This document shows, piece by piece, positions 15,100 through 22,168 of a DNA stretch of 22,168 nt. The first letter of the stretch is position 1; each line of letters begins with the position of its first letter. A program made the translations under genes and the position numbers. Under the pieces are notes generated by a model, which was not told the DNA's origin, made no database searches, and saw only the letters and a program-made list of their open reading frames with translations. The stretch spans positions 1 to 22,168 of the forward strand of contig QLUP01000007.1 in NCBI GenBank assembly GCA_018725485.1. The letters are read 5' to 3'. The DNA is from Candidatus Lithacetigena glycinireducens (GTDB lineage: Bacteria > Coprothermobacterota > HKB111).

Positions 15100-15925
15100 A
15101 ATAGGAGCGCATTTACATATTGCCACGGGGATAGACCCCCTGATAAAAGAAATTCAGTTACTAAACATTAATACCCTGCAAATATTTAGTGGTAGTCCCC
15201 GAACTTATAGGAAAACAGCTACCACAAATAGTGAAAGTCTAAAATACCTGGAAAATAAGCTCCAGGAGATAAATATTTATCCTCTGGTAATTCATGCTCC
15301 ATATCTGGTTAACCTGGGCAGCTTGAGAGAAGATGTAGCCCTTAAATCAGCTTATACTCTGGAAAACGAACTTAGATTTTTAGAAATATTAAACGGTCAA
15401 TTTTTAGTTTTTCATTTTGGTACCAGTAAAACCCCGCTTAATGAAAAAAGGATGATTTATTACCTTGATTCACTGGCAGATATGGTACCTCCTGGAATTA
15501 ACCTTCTTTTAGAAAACAACCCTGGTGGAGAAACCTCAAAAATAGTATACCTTCAAAATTTGATAAATAAAGTGTCTAAACCAGATCGTTTGGGAATATG
15601 TCTGGATACCTGTCACTTATATGCTGCTGGTTATAACCTGAGAAATAATGATTCTGTTAATCATATTTTTGAGGAAGCTGATGGTATGGTAAAACTAATC
15701 CACCTTAATGATTCCAGGGGAAATTTAGGTTCAGGGGTAGATAGACATGCGCACATTGGAAAAGGTAATATCGGACTACAGGGTATAATTACTTTTTTAC
15801 ATCATAAATATATTGATGATCTGCCAATTATTATAGAAACTCCCAAAGACAGTCCTGACGCTGACGGTGATAACCTAAAAATATTAAGGCACATTTTAGG
15901 TAGAAAAATGGTTGACTCTAATTGA
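15092..15925 (+). CDS. nfo: Endonuclease IV (AP endonuclease)
   Basis: Nfo cuts DNA 5' to abasic sites in base-excision repair using three zinc ions. The 277-residue TIM-barrel protein shows the metal ligands in order: His68 (IHAPYLVNLG), His108 (VFHFG), Glu141 (LLLENN), Asp172 and His175 (CLDTCHLYAAGYNL), His204 (LIHLNDS), Asp217 and His219 (DRHAHIGKGNIG) and Glu249 (IIETPKD). TTAGGAGA just upstream is a good ribosome-binding site, inside the rluD end. It is the last gene of the long run of overlapping genes; a promoter for the spoVS genes follows it. Confidence 0.97.
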   Translation: MNRIGAHLHIATGIDPLIKEIQLLNINTLQIFSGSPRTYRKTATTNSESLKYLENKLQEINIYPLVIHAPYLVNLGSLREDVALKSAYTLENELRFLEILNGQFLVFHFGTSKTPLNEKRMIYYLDSLADMVPPGINLLLENNPGGETSKIVYLQNLINKVSKPDRLGICLDTCHLYAAGYNLRNNDSVNHIFEEADGMVKLIHLNDSRGNLGSGVDRHAHIGKGNIGLQGIITFLHHKYIDDLPIIIETPKDSPDADGDNLKILRHILGRKMVDSN

Positions 15926-15938
15926 CAGGTAATTGGAG

Positions 15939-15967
15939 TTGCACCCCTTGACATATTAATGTATAAT
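15939..15967 (+). promoter_or_regulatory. Probable promoter of the spoVS pair
   Basis: A perfect TATAAT at 15962-15967 is preceded 17 bp upstream by TTGCAC (15939-15944, four of six consensus bases). Transcription would begin near 15974, leaving a leader of about 53 nt ending in AAAGGAGGA. The leader holds a small near-palindrome, ATTAG-AG-CTAAT (15992-16003), which could be an operator or nothing. B. subtilis spoVS is a sigma-H gene; I see no convincing sigma-H site here. Confidence 0.55.
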
Positions 15968-16026
15968 GAAACTTATAGGCTTTCAACTTGTATTAGAGCT
16001 AATATGCAGCAAAGGAGGAACGATTA

Positions 16027-16287
16027 ATGGAAACTTTAAAGGTATCAAAGACCTCAGAACCAAAAGGTGTTGCTGGAGCTATCGCCGCTGTTGTCAGGCG
16101 TGATGGAAAAACTGAAGTCCAGGCTATTGGAGCAGGAGCGGTAAATCAGGCAATAAAAGCTATGATTATTGCTCGAGGTTATCTTTCTCCAAACGGTATT
16201 AATGTTGTATGCACTCCATCTTTTACAGATGTGGTAATTGACAACGAAGAAAGAACTGCAATTAAATTTTTGGTGGAAGCTAAGTAG
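16027..16287 (+). CDS. spoVS: Stage V sporulation protein S, first copy
   Basis: SpoVS is a small Alba-superfamily protein needed for normal coat and cortex development in B. subtilis, where it also affects septation. This 86-residue copy covers the whole family domain: LKVSKTSEPKGVAGAIAAVV, then QAIGAGAVNQAIKAMIIARG and YLSPNGINVVCTPSF. A strong AAAGGAGGA precedes the ATG. It is followed 9 bp later by a paralogue with about 64% identity (55 of 86 positions counted by hand without gaps). SpoVS also occurs in non-sporulating bacteria, so it does not prove sporulation. Confidence 0.95.
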   Translation: METLKVSKTSEPKGVAGAIAAVVRRDGKTEVQAIGAGAVNQAIKAMIIARGYLSPNGINVVCTPSFTDVVIDNEERTAIKFLVEAK

Positions 16288-16296
16288 GAGGTTGAA

Positions 16297-16566
16297 ATGT
16301 CTGAAACTGAAGTATTGAAAATTGCTACCAAATCAGAACCTAAAGCTGTTGCTGGAGCATTAGCAACGGTTATTCGGAATAGCAAGGGGGTAGAACTTCA
16401 AGCTATTGGAGCAGGCGCAGTGAACCAGGCAGTAAAAGCAATTATTATCAGTCGTGGTTATCTTTCACCAAACGGAATTGATATTGTTTTTGCACCTTCT
16501 TTTGCCAATGTAACTATTGATGGAGAAGAGAGAACTGCAATAAGATTTGTTATTGAAACAAAGTAG
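16297..16566 (+). CDS. spoVS: Stage V sporulation protein S, second copy
   Basis: An 89-residue SpoVS paralogue of the gene just upstream. The core QAIGAGAVNQAVKAIIISRG and YLSPNGIDIVFAPSF is nearly the same; differences cluster in the N-terminal strand, around residues 26-32 and in the strand after the core (FANVTIDGEE versus FTDVVIDNEE). AGGAGGT at 16286-16292 overlaps the end of the first copy. Both copies are intact with conserved cores, so both are probably functional. A terminator follows. Confidence 0.95.
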   Translation: MSETEVLKIATKSEPKAVAGALATVIRNSKGVELQAIGAGAVNQAVKAIIISRGYLSPNGIDIVFAPSFANVTIDGEERTAIRFVIETK

Positions 16567-16593
16567 TATCAAACCAATATTAATATTTTTAAG

Positions 16594-16630
16594 AAATGTG
16601 AGCCTTGAGGGGCTCATGTTTCTTTAATTT
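16594..16630 (+). terminator. Rho-independent terminator after the spoVS pair
   Basis: An 11-bp stem (16594-16604 with 16611-16621, including two G-T wobbles and the core GTGAGCC/GGCTCAT) encloses a 6-nt loop and is followed by a T-rich tract (TTTCTTTAATTT). It lies 10 bp before the miaB ATG, so it could also act as an attenuator for miaB. Confidence 0.75.
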
Positions 16631-16639
16631 AGAGCAAAT

Positions 16640-17947
16640 ATGTCCAAAAAATACTATTTGTATACTTATGGCTGCCAGATGAATTTTTATGATTCCTCTA
16701 AAGTAGAATCATTACTCGAACAAAAGGGAATAATAAAAGCAGAAGCGCCAGAAGAAGCAGATGTTATACTGGTTAACACTTGTTCAGTTAGAGACCACGC
16801 TGAAGAAAGGGCTTGGGGTTCGGTGGGGAATATAAAGCAGTTAAAACAAAAAAATCCCAACCTGAAGATCGGTGTCATAGGCTGTATGGCTGAGAGATTA
16901 GGAACAGATATTCTGAAAAGAGCTTCTTATGTGGATTTTATAATAGGACCCAACCAAATTAAGAATATTATTTCTGTACTTGACCGGGAAGAGAAGGGAA
17001 GTGTGGTTTTAACAGGCGACTCGTCACAGCCATATCCACAAATACCTATTAAGAAAACAAGAACAGTAATAGCCTATATTGCTGCCATGAAAGGATGCAA
17101 TTGCCATTGTGCTTATTGTATTGTTCCTTACACCCGTGGAAAGGAAGAAAGCAGGTCTATTACTGATATTTTTGAGGAAGTTCAGCAGGTATTGGAAGAA
17201 GGACCAAAAGAAATCCATCTTCTTGGCCAGAATATAACTAATTACGGCAAAGACCTGGGAATGAAAAATGGATTTATCAGACTTTTAGAGGCTGTTCATA
17301 ATGTTGATAAAGTTATCAGGCTAAAATATATAACTCCTCATCCCAAAGATTTTACTTTTGATATTATTTACGCTTTAAAACAACTACCCAAAATTCCTGA
17401 GCATTTTCATTTACCGGTTCAAAGCGGTGATGATGAAGTATTAAGAACAATGAATAGAGGATATACAACCTCTGAGTATTTAATGTTGATAGATGAAATT
17501 AGGAAGTATTTTCCTGATTCAGGTATATCCACCGATGTTATCATAGGTTTTCCTTCGGAAACCAAACATCGTTTTTCTAACACAGTTGATTTTTTCAAAA
17601 AAATTAAGTTTGATAATGCTTATATAACAACATATTCACCAAGACCTGGTACTCCTTCCAGTAAAATATATAACGATGTTGTTTCACCTGAAGAAAAAAA
17701 AGAAAGGCACCAGATACTTAGTGCTGTTCAAGAAGAAATTTCCCTTAACCTTAATCAAAAATATTTGGGTAAAACCCTTGAAGTGTTGGTGGAGGAGTAT
17801 TCTCCTAAATATGGTGCCTTTTCAGGAAGATCAAGAACTAACAAAATTGTTTCTTTTAAATCAAGTAACCCCAAAATCATAGGCAAGTTGGTCAACATTA
17901 AAATAAAAGAAGCTGGCTCCTGGGTGCTTAAAGGCGATGAAGCCTGA
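16640..17947 (+). CDS. miaB: tRNA-2-methylthio-N6-dimethylallyladenosine synthase MiaB
   Basis: MiaB is a radical-SAM methylthiotransferase that converts i6A37 to ms2i6A37 in tRNA. The 435-residue protein has the N-terminal UPF0004 domain with cluster cysteines Cys12 (YGCQMN), Cys48 (NTCSVR) and Cys82 (IGCMAER), the radical-SAM motif with Cys153, Cys157 and Cys160 (GCNCHCAYCIVPYTRG, with an extra Cys155), and a C-terminal TRAM domain. The ribosome-binding site is weak. The gene begins right after the spoVS terminator with no visible promoter. It overlaps miaA by 11 bp, so the two steps making ms2i6A are encoded together. Confidence 0.97.
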   Translation: MSKKYYLYTYGCQMNFYDSSKVESLLEQKGIIKAEAPEEADVILVNTCSVRDHAEERAWGSVGNIKQLKQKNPNLKIGVIGCMAERLGTDILKRASYVDFIIGPNQIKNIISVLDREEKGSVVLTGDSSQPYPQIPIKKTRTVIAYIAAMKGCNCHCAYCIVPYTRGKEESRSITDIFEEVQQVLEEGPKEIHLLGQNITNYGKDLGMKNGFIRLLEAVHNVDKVIRLKYITPHPKDFTFDIIYALKQLPKIPEHFHLPVQSGDDEVLRTMNRGYTTSEYLMLIDEIRKYFPDSGISTDVIIGFPSETKHRFSNTVDFFKKIKFDNAYITTYSPRPGTPSSKIYNDVVSPEEKKERHQILSAVQEEISLNLNQKYLGKTLEVLVEEYSPKYGAFSGRSRTNKIVSFKSSNPKIIGKLVNIKIKEAGSWVLKGDEA

Positions 17948-18875
17948 TAAGTTGATTTCTATCATTGGACCAACCGCTTCAGGAAAAACCGAATTAGCGC
18001 TATTAATGGCGTCCGAGTTTGCAGGAGAAATAATAAATGTAGATTCACTCAATCTATATAAACATTTTGATATTGGAACTGCAAAACCTTCTATCAATGA
18101 GAGAAATCTCATCTGCCACCATTTGATAGATATTTTAGAACCAGAACAAGCAATAACTGTAGTAGATTTTGTCTGTCTTGCTGAAAGAGCAATTGAAATC
18201 GTACGATTAAAGTCTAAAGTACCCATTTTAGTAGCTGGAAGTCCTTTATATTTTTATTCCTTGACTCGAAATTCCTTTAATCCTCCTCCCACGGATAATA
18301 CTCTTAGAAATCAATTAATCCAGAGAGCAGAGTCTGAAGGGCTGGAATCGTTATACCTGGAACTTAAGGAGAAAGACCTTTCTTCTACCCTAAAAATTAA
18401 TTCTTACGACAGGAAAAGAATTATTCGGGCTCTGGAGGTTTTTTACATTACGGGGCATCCCTTTTCCACCTTTAGAAAAAGTTTTTTTACCAGTGTTGAC
18501 AGATACCCCCTGGTCAAAGTAGGTTTAAAACCAGGTAGAGTATATTTAAAAGACAGAATTATGGAAAGAACCAATAAAATGATTAATCAGGGATTGTTTG
18601 AAGAAACCAGGAATATAATCAGGGAGGGGATATCAATAAATGCCCCTGCTTTTGAATCCATCGGCTATAAAGAAGCTCTAAGATATATAAATGATGGGTT
18701 ATCTCTGGAAGAAGTTAAAAATTGCATAAATATGAGGACATATAAATATGCTAAACACCAGATGACCTGGTTTAAAAGAGATAAAGATATCTTATGGTTT
18801 GAATATGATTCCAACCTGGAGTTTAAAGAGGTAAAAGATAAGATAATACTATATTTAAGGGAGAGATATGATTAA
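17937..18875 (+). CDS. miaA: tRNA dimethylallyltransferase MiaA
   Basis: MiaA adds dimethylallyl to A37 of tRNAs reading UNN codons, giving MiaB its substrate. The 312-residue protein has the P-loop GPTASGKT (11-18), VDSLNLYKHFDIGTAKPS (35-52, with the catalytic-type Asp36) and the C-terminal block FESIGYKEALRYINDG with YAKHQMTWFKRD. The usual GGTGLY element reads AGSPLY at 100-105, so Thr is replaced by Ser and Gly by Pro; the hydroxyl is kept. mutS/mutL, usually before miaA, and hfq, usually after it, are absent. It overlaps hflX by 8 bp. Confidence 0.96.
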   Translation: MKPDKLISIIGPTASGKTELALLMASEFAGEIINVDSLNLYKHFDIGTAKPSINERNLICHHLIDILEPEQAITVVDFVCLAERAIEIVRLKSKVPILVAGSPLYFYSLTRNSFNPPPTDNTLRNQLIQRAESEGLESLYLELKEKDLSSTLKINSYDRKRIIRALEVFYITGHPFSTFRKSFFTSVDRYPLVKVGLKPGRVYLKDRIMERTNKMINQGLFEETRNIIREGISINAPAFESIGYKEALRYINDGLSLEEVKNCINMRTYKYAKHQMTWFKRDKDILWFEYDSNLEFKEVKDKIILYLRERYD

Positions 18876-19968
18876 AAAAGCAGTAATCGTACACATCATT
18901 AACCCGAGAAAAATGAAATTAGAAAAAGAATATCTCGATGAATTACTTTACCTGGCAGAGGGAGCTGGATTTACCATTGTTGAAGTAGTTAAACAAAAGA
19001 TATCAGCACCTCGGGCACCCTTTTATATTGGAAAGGGTAAACTGCAGGAGATTAAAGAAATAGCTTTAGATAATGATGTAGAAACAGTAATATTTGGAGT
19101 AAATAATCTTTCTCCATCTTTCAAACATAAAATCGAAGATTTTTTAAAGCTTGAGGTGATAGATCGTACTCGGTTAACCCTGAATATTTTTGAAGCTCAT
19201 GCCTCTTCTAAGGAAAGCAAAATTCAGGTAGAGTTAGCCTTGCTCAGGTATGAGCTTCCCAGGTTAAAGGGAAGAGGCGAAGAACTTTCTCGTCTCGGTG
19301 GAGGAATAGCCACCCGCGGACCAGGTGAAATGGAAATAGAAAAAGAGAGAAGAATAATCAGGAAGCGGGTTAATACGCTGGAAAAATCCCTTAAAACACT
19401 ATTTAAAAACCGTGGCACTATGAGTAAATCAAGGAAAAAACAGAACATACCGGTTGTTTCTATAATCGGTTATACCAGTGCAGGGAAAACCAGTATTTTT
19501 AATATACTTACCAAAAGTGACTTTACAGTAGATTCTAAACCCTTTACTACTCTTGACCCAAAGGTAAGGTATGGATATTTAGGAAACAATCATGGAGCTC
19601 TTTTTATTGATACCGTGGGTTTTATCAGGGATTTACCGATGGAACTATTTACTGCTTTTAAGGCAACCTTTAGCGAAGCCAGTAATGCTGATTTATTATT
19701 ATTAATAGTAGATGTATCTCAGGATAATATTAATGAACACATTGAAACCATTTATAAGGTTCTAAAAGACTTACGAATTGAGGATAAACCATCAATTTTG
19801 TTAGCCAATAAAATAGACCTATTGGAAAATATTGGAACTGTTGTTAACTCTATAATAGCAATATACGATGGTTTGGTAATACCTACTTCAGCTGTTAGTT
19901 TAGAAGGTATTTATGATTTGAAGCAGTCCCTGAGAGAGAAATTGACCCATGCAAATACCCTTGTTTAG
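18868..19968 (+). CDS. hflX: Ribosome-associated GTPase HflX
   Basis: HflX binds 50S subunits and splits stalled or hibernating 70S ribosomes. The 366-residue protein has the N-terminal HflX domain (FYIGKGKLQEIKE at 52-64), the glycine-rich linker GGGIATRGPGEMEIEKERR (144-162) and a GTPase domain with G1 GYTSAGKTS (201-209), DTVGF (248-252) and NKID. It is shorter than the roughly 420-residue E. coli protein, mostly at the C-terminus. GGGAGA upstream of the ATG is a good ribosome-binding site. The 3' end overlaps the ynbB-type gene by 20 bp, the usual Firmicutes pairing. Confidence 0.96.
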   Translation: MIKKAVIVHIINPRKMKLEKEYLDELLYLAEGAGFTIVEVVKQKISAPRAPFYIGKGKLQEIKEIALDNDVETVIFGVNNLSPSFKHKIEDFLKLEVIDRTRLTLNIFEAHASSKESKIQVELALLRYELPRLKGRGEELSRLGGGIATRGPGEMEIEKERRIIRKRVNTLEKSLKTLFKNRGTMSKSRKKQNIPVVSIIGYTSAGKTSIFNILTKSDFTVDSKPFTTLDPKVRYGYLGNNHGALFIDTVGFIRDLPMELFTAFKATFSEASNADLLLLIVDVSQDNINEHIETIYKVLKDLRIEDKPSILLANKIDLLENIGTVVNSIIAIYDGLVIPTSAVSLEGIYDLKQSLREKLTHANTLV

Positions 19969-21175
19969 CAACCTGGAGGAGCTGGTTTCACAAATTGACC
20001 AGATTTTAGCAAATTATTTTCCTGCAATTGAGAAAATAAGGTCAAGAAATTTTCATAGAATTCATCATAGTATTATTGAAGCAGAGATTTCAGACATAGA
20101 TTTAGCCTCTTCTAGTGGGTATGGTTATTCTGATTGGGGGAGAGATAAGATAGAGAAGGTATTTTCTAAGGTATTTGGTGGAGAAGACAGTCTGGTAAGA
20201 CCACAGATTGTTACTGGAACTCAGGCTTTATACCTCGCTTTGATGGGTTCTCTGGCATTTAAAAGAGCAGGGAAGAGCAGGGGTTTTCTAACTCTAACCG
20301 GTCAGCCCTATCCAACCTTATTGCCAACATTGGAGTTAATCAAAGGACAGGGTATCAATATCATAGTTGAAAATATCCTGGAAAACCCTCTTGATGACTT
20401 TATTAGTGAGTATAAAGAAGTTGAATTTATTTACCTTCAAAGGTCTAAAGGGTATTCTATCAGAGAATCTTTAGGAATAAATGAAATTGAGAATATCATC
20501 AGTACAGTTAGACAACATTGCGAAAATGATCCAGTTATTATTGTAGACAACTGTTATTCTGAATTTGTTTCAGACAAAGAGCCTTGCCATCTGGGAGCTG
20601 ATATTGTTGCAGGGTCCTTGTTAAAAAATCCTGGTGGTGGTATTGCCTCAACTGGTGGTTATCTTGTGGGGAAAAAGGACATAATAAACAAAGTAGTAGA
20701 TTTCTTATATGGTCCTGGTTTAGGAAAAGAAGTAGGTCCGGTTTTTAACAAAAGGGATATTTTACTTGGCTTATATTTATCGCCTCTAATAGTAAGCGAA
20801 TCACTAAAAGGAGTGGTTTTTGGTAGCCATCTTTTTACCAATCTTGGGTATAAAGTTCTACCAAGACCAGGAGAAGAACTTTCTGATAATGTATTGAGTA
20901 TAGTTCTTAATTCTAAAGAATTACTGGAAAAGGCTTTAAAAACTGTTCAGAAAGCAGGGCCACTTAACCCACGAGCTACTCCAGCAGGTTCTGCTTTGCC
21001 TGGATATGCTCAAGATGTAATAATGGCAGGGGGGACCTTTACCCCGGGTTCATCAATAGAGTTAAGCGCCGATGCTTTGTTAACCCCTCCCTGGGTGTTA
21101 TGCCTTCAAGGAGGGTTCTATTATGAGCATTACAGAGAAACTTGCATTAATATTGCGAAGGTTTTAGTAGATTAG
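19949..21175 (+). CDS. ynbB: Methionine gamma-lyase-like PLP enzyme (YnbB / 'aluminium resistance' family)
   Basis: A fold-type-I PLP protein of the family often named methionine gamma-lyase-like or aluminium resistance protein; the substrate is not established. The 408-residue protein has the family entry SSSGYGYSDWGRDKIEKVF (54-72), the cofactor-loop region RPQIVTGTQALYLAL (84-98), Asp200 in IIVDNCYSEF and the probable PLP Lys226 in GSLLKNPGGGIASTGGY. The usual SGTHA is TGTQA here and the following GxPYDTL element is GQPYPTL. Its place directly after hflX is as in B. subtilis. Its stop overlaps that of the minus-strand gene by 4 bp. Confidence 0.92.
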   Translation: MQIPLFSNLEELVSQIDQILANYFPAIEKIRSRNFHRIHHSIIEAEISDIDLASSSGYGYSDWGRDKIEKVFSKVFGGEDSLVRPQIVTGTQALYLALMGSLAFKRAGKSRGFLTLTGQPYPTLLPTLELIKGQGINIIVENILENPLDDFISEYKEVEFIYLQRSKGYSIRESLGINEIENIISTVRQHCENDPVIIVDNCYSEFVSDKEPCHLGADIVAGSLLKNPGGGIASTGGYLVGKKDIINKVVDFLYGPGLGKEVGPVFNKRDILLGLYLSPLIVSESLKGVVFGSHLFTNLGYKVLPRPGEELSDNVLSIVLNSKELLEKALKTVQKAGPLNPRATPAGSALPGYAQDVIMAGGTFTPGSSIELSADALLTPPWVLCLQGGFYYEHYRETCINIAKVLVD

Positions 21176-21999
21176 ACTTTAACTGTGAAAGGGAAGAGGT
21201 CTTCTGGCGACACTTTTAGAGATGACCTGTATCCCAAAATCCACCTTACTAATTCTCGGGGACACCCAGAATTTATAAGGTATTCAGAGTAATTCTTTCG
21301 TATTCTTTTATATGAAAAATTGATACCTGTTTGCTCTTTTACAAAACTTATACATCTTATAATTGACTTTTCGGTTATGGGAAAGATTCTAAATTCCTTG
21401 AAAATATTAATGGTTAATATAAGAAGTTCATGTGCAGTAACATCATCTGTTAAGGGAACCAATCTTGTGGCCTTTGTAGATGTTGTTATTTTTAAAAAAA
21501 TGTGCCTTTTTATAAGTACAACATCTGATGGGGTTAATTTAACAAGTTCTTTTATTAAGATACCTGAATTTAGGAGTAATAAAATGGGTATTCTTAGTTC
21601 TGTGAGGTTATTGGTTAAAAATGCTTCTATTTGGGCGATTTCAACAGCTGTGAATGGTTTTACCTGGTTATGCTCATTATATACCTTGTTTTTTTTAATA
21701 TTTACGGGGTTTCCTTTTATATAACCTTCATGTGTAAGGAAATCATAGAAAGAATATATAACATTAAGGCATAAGTTAATTGATGCTGGTTTTAAACCTT
21801 CATTAATTAAGCTATCTCGGAAATTTATAATAGAGTCCCTTCCGACTTCTTTAATTAGAAGGTAATTCTTTATCCTCCATTTGTTATATTTATTTAAAGC
21901 AAAAGAATAGGTTGATAATGTCTTGGGTGATTTACCCGAAGACTCAAGATATCTTAAATAAATCTTTGTAAAGTCATGTAACATTTTTTCCAGTTTCAC
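21172..21999 (-). CDS. Tyrosine-recombinase-like protein lacking catalytic residues
   Basis: The fold is that of XerC/XerD integrases: an N-terminal SAM-like core-binding domain (about 5-100, with SGKSPKTLSTYSFALNKYNK and INLCLNVIYSFYDFLTHEG) and a catalytic-type domain (115-275). The active-site residues are mostly gone. TGLRxxEL reads SGILIKEL, so Arg I is Leu148; the beta-hairpin Lys176 remains; HxLR reads KRIR, so His is Lys231 with Arg234 kept; LGH reads LGY (Tyr257); and no Tyr follows for the nucleophile. Recombination is therefore unlikely unless another residue serves; a DNA-binding or accessory role is inference. The start is GTG at 21999 or the in-frame ATG at 21984; neither has a strong ribosome-binding site. 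Confidence 0.88.
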   Translation of the reverse strand: MKLEKMLHDFTKIYLRYLESSGKSPKTLSTYSFALNKYNKWRIKNYLLIKEVGRDSIINFRDSLINEGLKPASINLCLNVIYSFYDFLTHEGYIKGNPVNIKKNKVYNEHNQVKPFTAVEIAQIEAFLTNNLTELRIPILLLLNSGILIKELVKLTPSDVVLIKRHIFLKITTSTKATRLVPLTDDVTAHELLILTINIFKEFRIFPITEKSIIRCISFVKEQTGINFSYKRIRKNYSEYLINSGCPRELVRWILGYRSSLKVSPEDLFPFTVKV

Positions 22000-22019
22000 T
22001 ATAAAAAATATAATAGTGA
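21996..22019. repeat. Inverted repeat over the start of the recombinase-like gene
   Basis: TCACTAT (21996-22002) and ATAGTGA (22013-22019) are perfect 7-bp arms 10 bp apart, overlapping the GTG start of the minus-strand gene. An operator is possible. The region is very AT-rich, so chance cannot be excluded. Confidence 0.45.
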
Positions 22020-22168
22020 TAATTAATTATACATTAGTTCTACAATTAATTAATAATATTTGAATGAACCTGATTTATCCGTTTGGTTTATATATAATTA
22101 TTACTTCCGATAATATAACTTATGTTAAATTACAATTGAAAAACGGGGTTCCAAAACGGGCTAAAAGG
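22020..22168. other. AT-rich intergenic DNA to the window end
   Basis: No gene is visible here. The stretch is mostly A and T, with a plus-strand TATAAT at 22093-22098 that lacks a good -35. Near the edge the octamer AAAACGGG occurs twice (22140-22147 and 22153-22160). A gene beyond the window may be controlled from here, but nothing firmer can be said. Confidence 0.4.
22026..22031 (-). promoter_or_regulatory. Possible -10 box for the recombinase-like gene
   Basis: The minus strand reads TATAAT, preceded directly by TG, 27 bp before the GTG start. No matching -35 box is found at 16-18 bp, so support is weak in such AT-rich DNA. Confidence 0.3.

Noticed and set aside
15948-15967. TTGACA (15948-15953) paired with TATAAT (15962-15967) as the spoVS promoter
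   Set aside because: The spacer would be only 8 bp; TTGCAC at 15939 gives the correct 17 bp.
21320-21724. 134-codon plus-strand open frame
   Set aside because: It is antisense to the recombinase-like gene, which shows a recognisable fold in the other strand.
21172-21999. Mobile element or prophage border at the recombinase-like gene
   Set aside because: There is no tRNA gene, attachment-site repeat or phage gene nearby, and the protein lacks the residues needed for integration.

Overview
The window looks like a chromosomal housekeeping segment from a low-GC Bacillota, most likely a Clostridia-type bacterium. It is AT-rich by eye (not counted) and uses AGA/AGG heavily for Arg. It has strong AGGAGG ribosome-binding sites, many TTG/GTG starts, two spoVS genes and gene neighbourhoods typical of Firmicutes. 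I see no rRNA, tRNA, CRISPR array or insertion sequence. No lineage below class level can be defended from the sequence alone.

Layout. (1) 1-7351, all on +: recG (5' end cut by the window), rsmD, coaD, an unnamed coiled-coil gene, ackA, a yceD-like DUF177 gene, rpmF, plsX and rnc. Gaps are 0-7 bp or the genes overlap, so this looks like one transcription unit covering fork repair, CoA synthesis, acetate/ATP metabolism, ribosome parts and phospholipid initiation. (2) 7384-15925, behind a probable promoter: ylxM, rpsP, khpA, ylqD, trmD, rplS, lepB, rnhB, yraN, the comM-like gene, dprA, lspA, a rluD-type pseudouridine synthase and nfo, again nearly all overlapping. (3) 15926-16630: a second promoter, two tandem spoVS genes and a hairpin terminator. 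(4) 16640-21175: miaB, miaA, hflX and the ynbB-type PLP enzyme, translationally overlapping. (5) 21172-21999 on the minus strand: a tyrosine-recombinase-like protein whose stop codon overlaps that of ynbB, followed by 169 bp of AT-rich DNA to the window end.

The order follows the familiar Firmicutes skeleton, but several usual members are absent: fabD/fabG/acpP and smc/ftsY around rnc, ffh after ylxM, rimM before trmD, rbgA before rnhB, topA/trmFO after dprA, and mutS/mutL/hfq around miaA. They may lie elsewhere in the genome; the window cannot tell.

I did not find a clear new multi-gene system. The observations most worth checking are: (a) ribosomal protein L19 stops early while its conserved C-terminal tail is intact just downstream in another frame; (b) rpsP appears to start at CTG; (c) RNase III has Asn where a metal-binding Asp is expected; (d) the recombinase-like protein lacks the catalytic Arg, His and Tyr residues; (e) the spoVS genes are a tandem pair.
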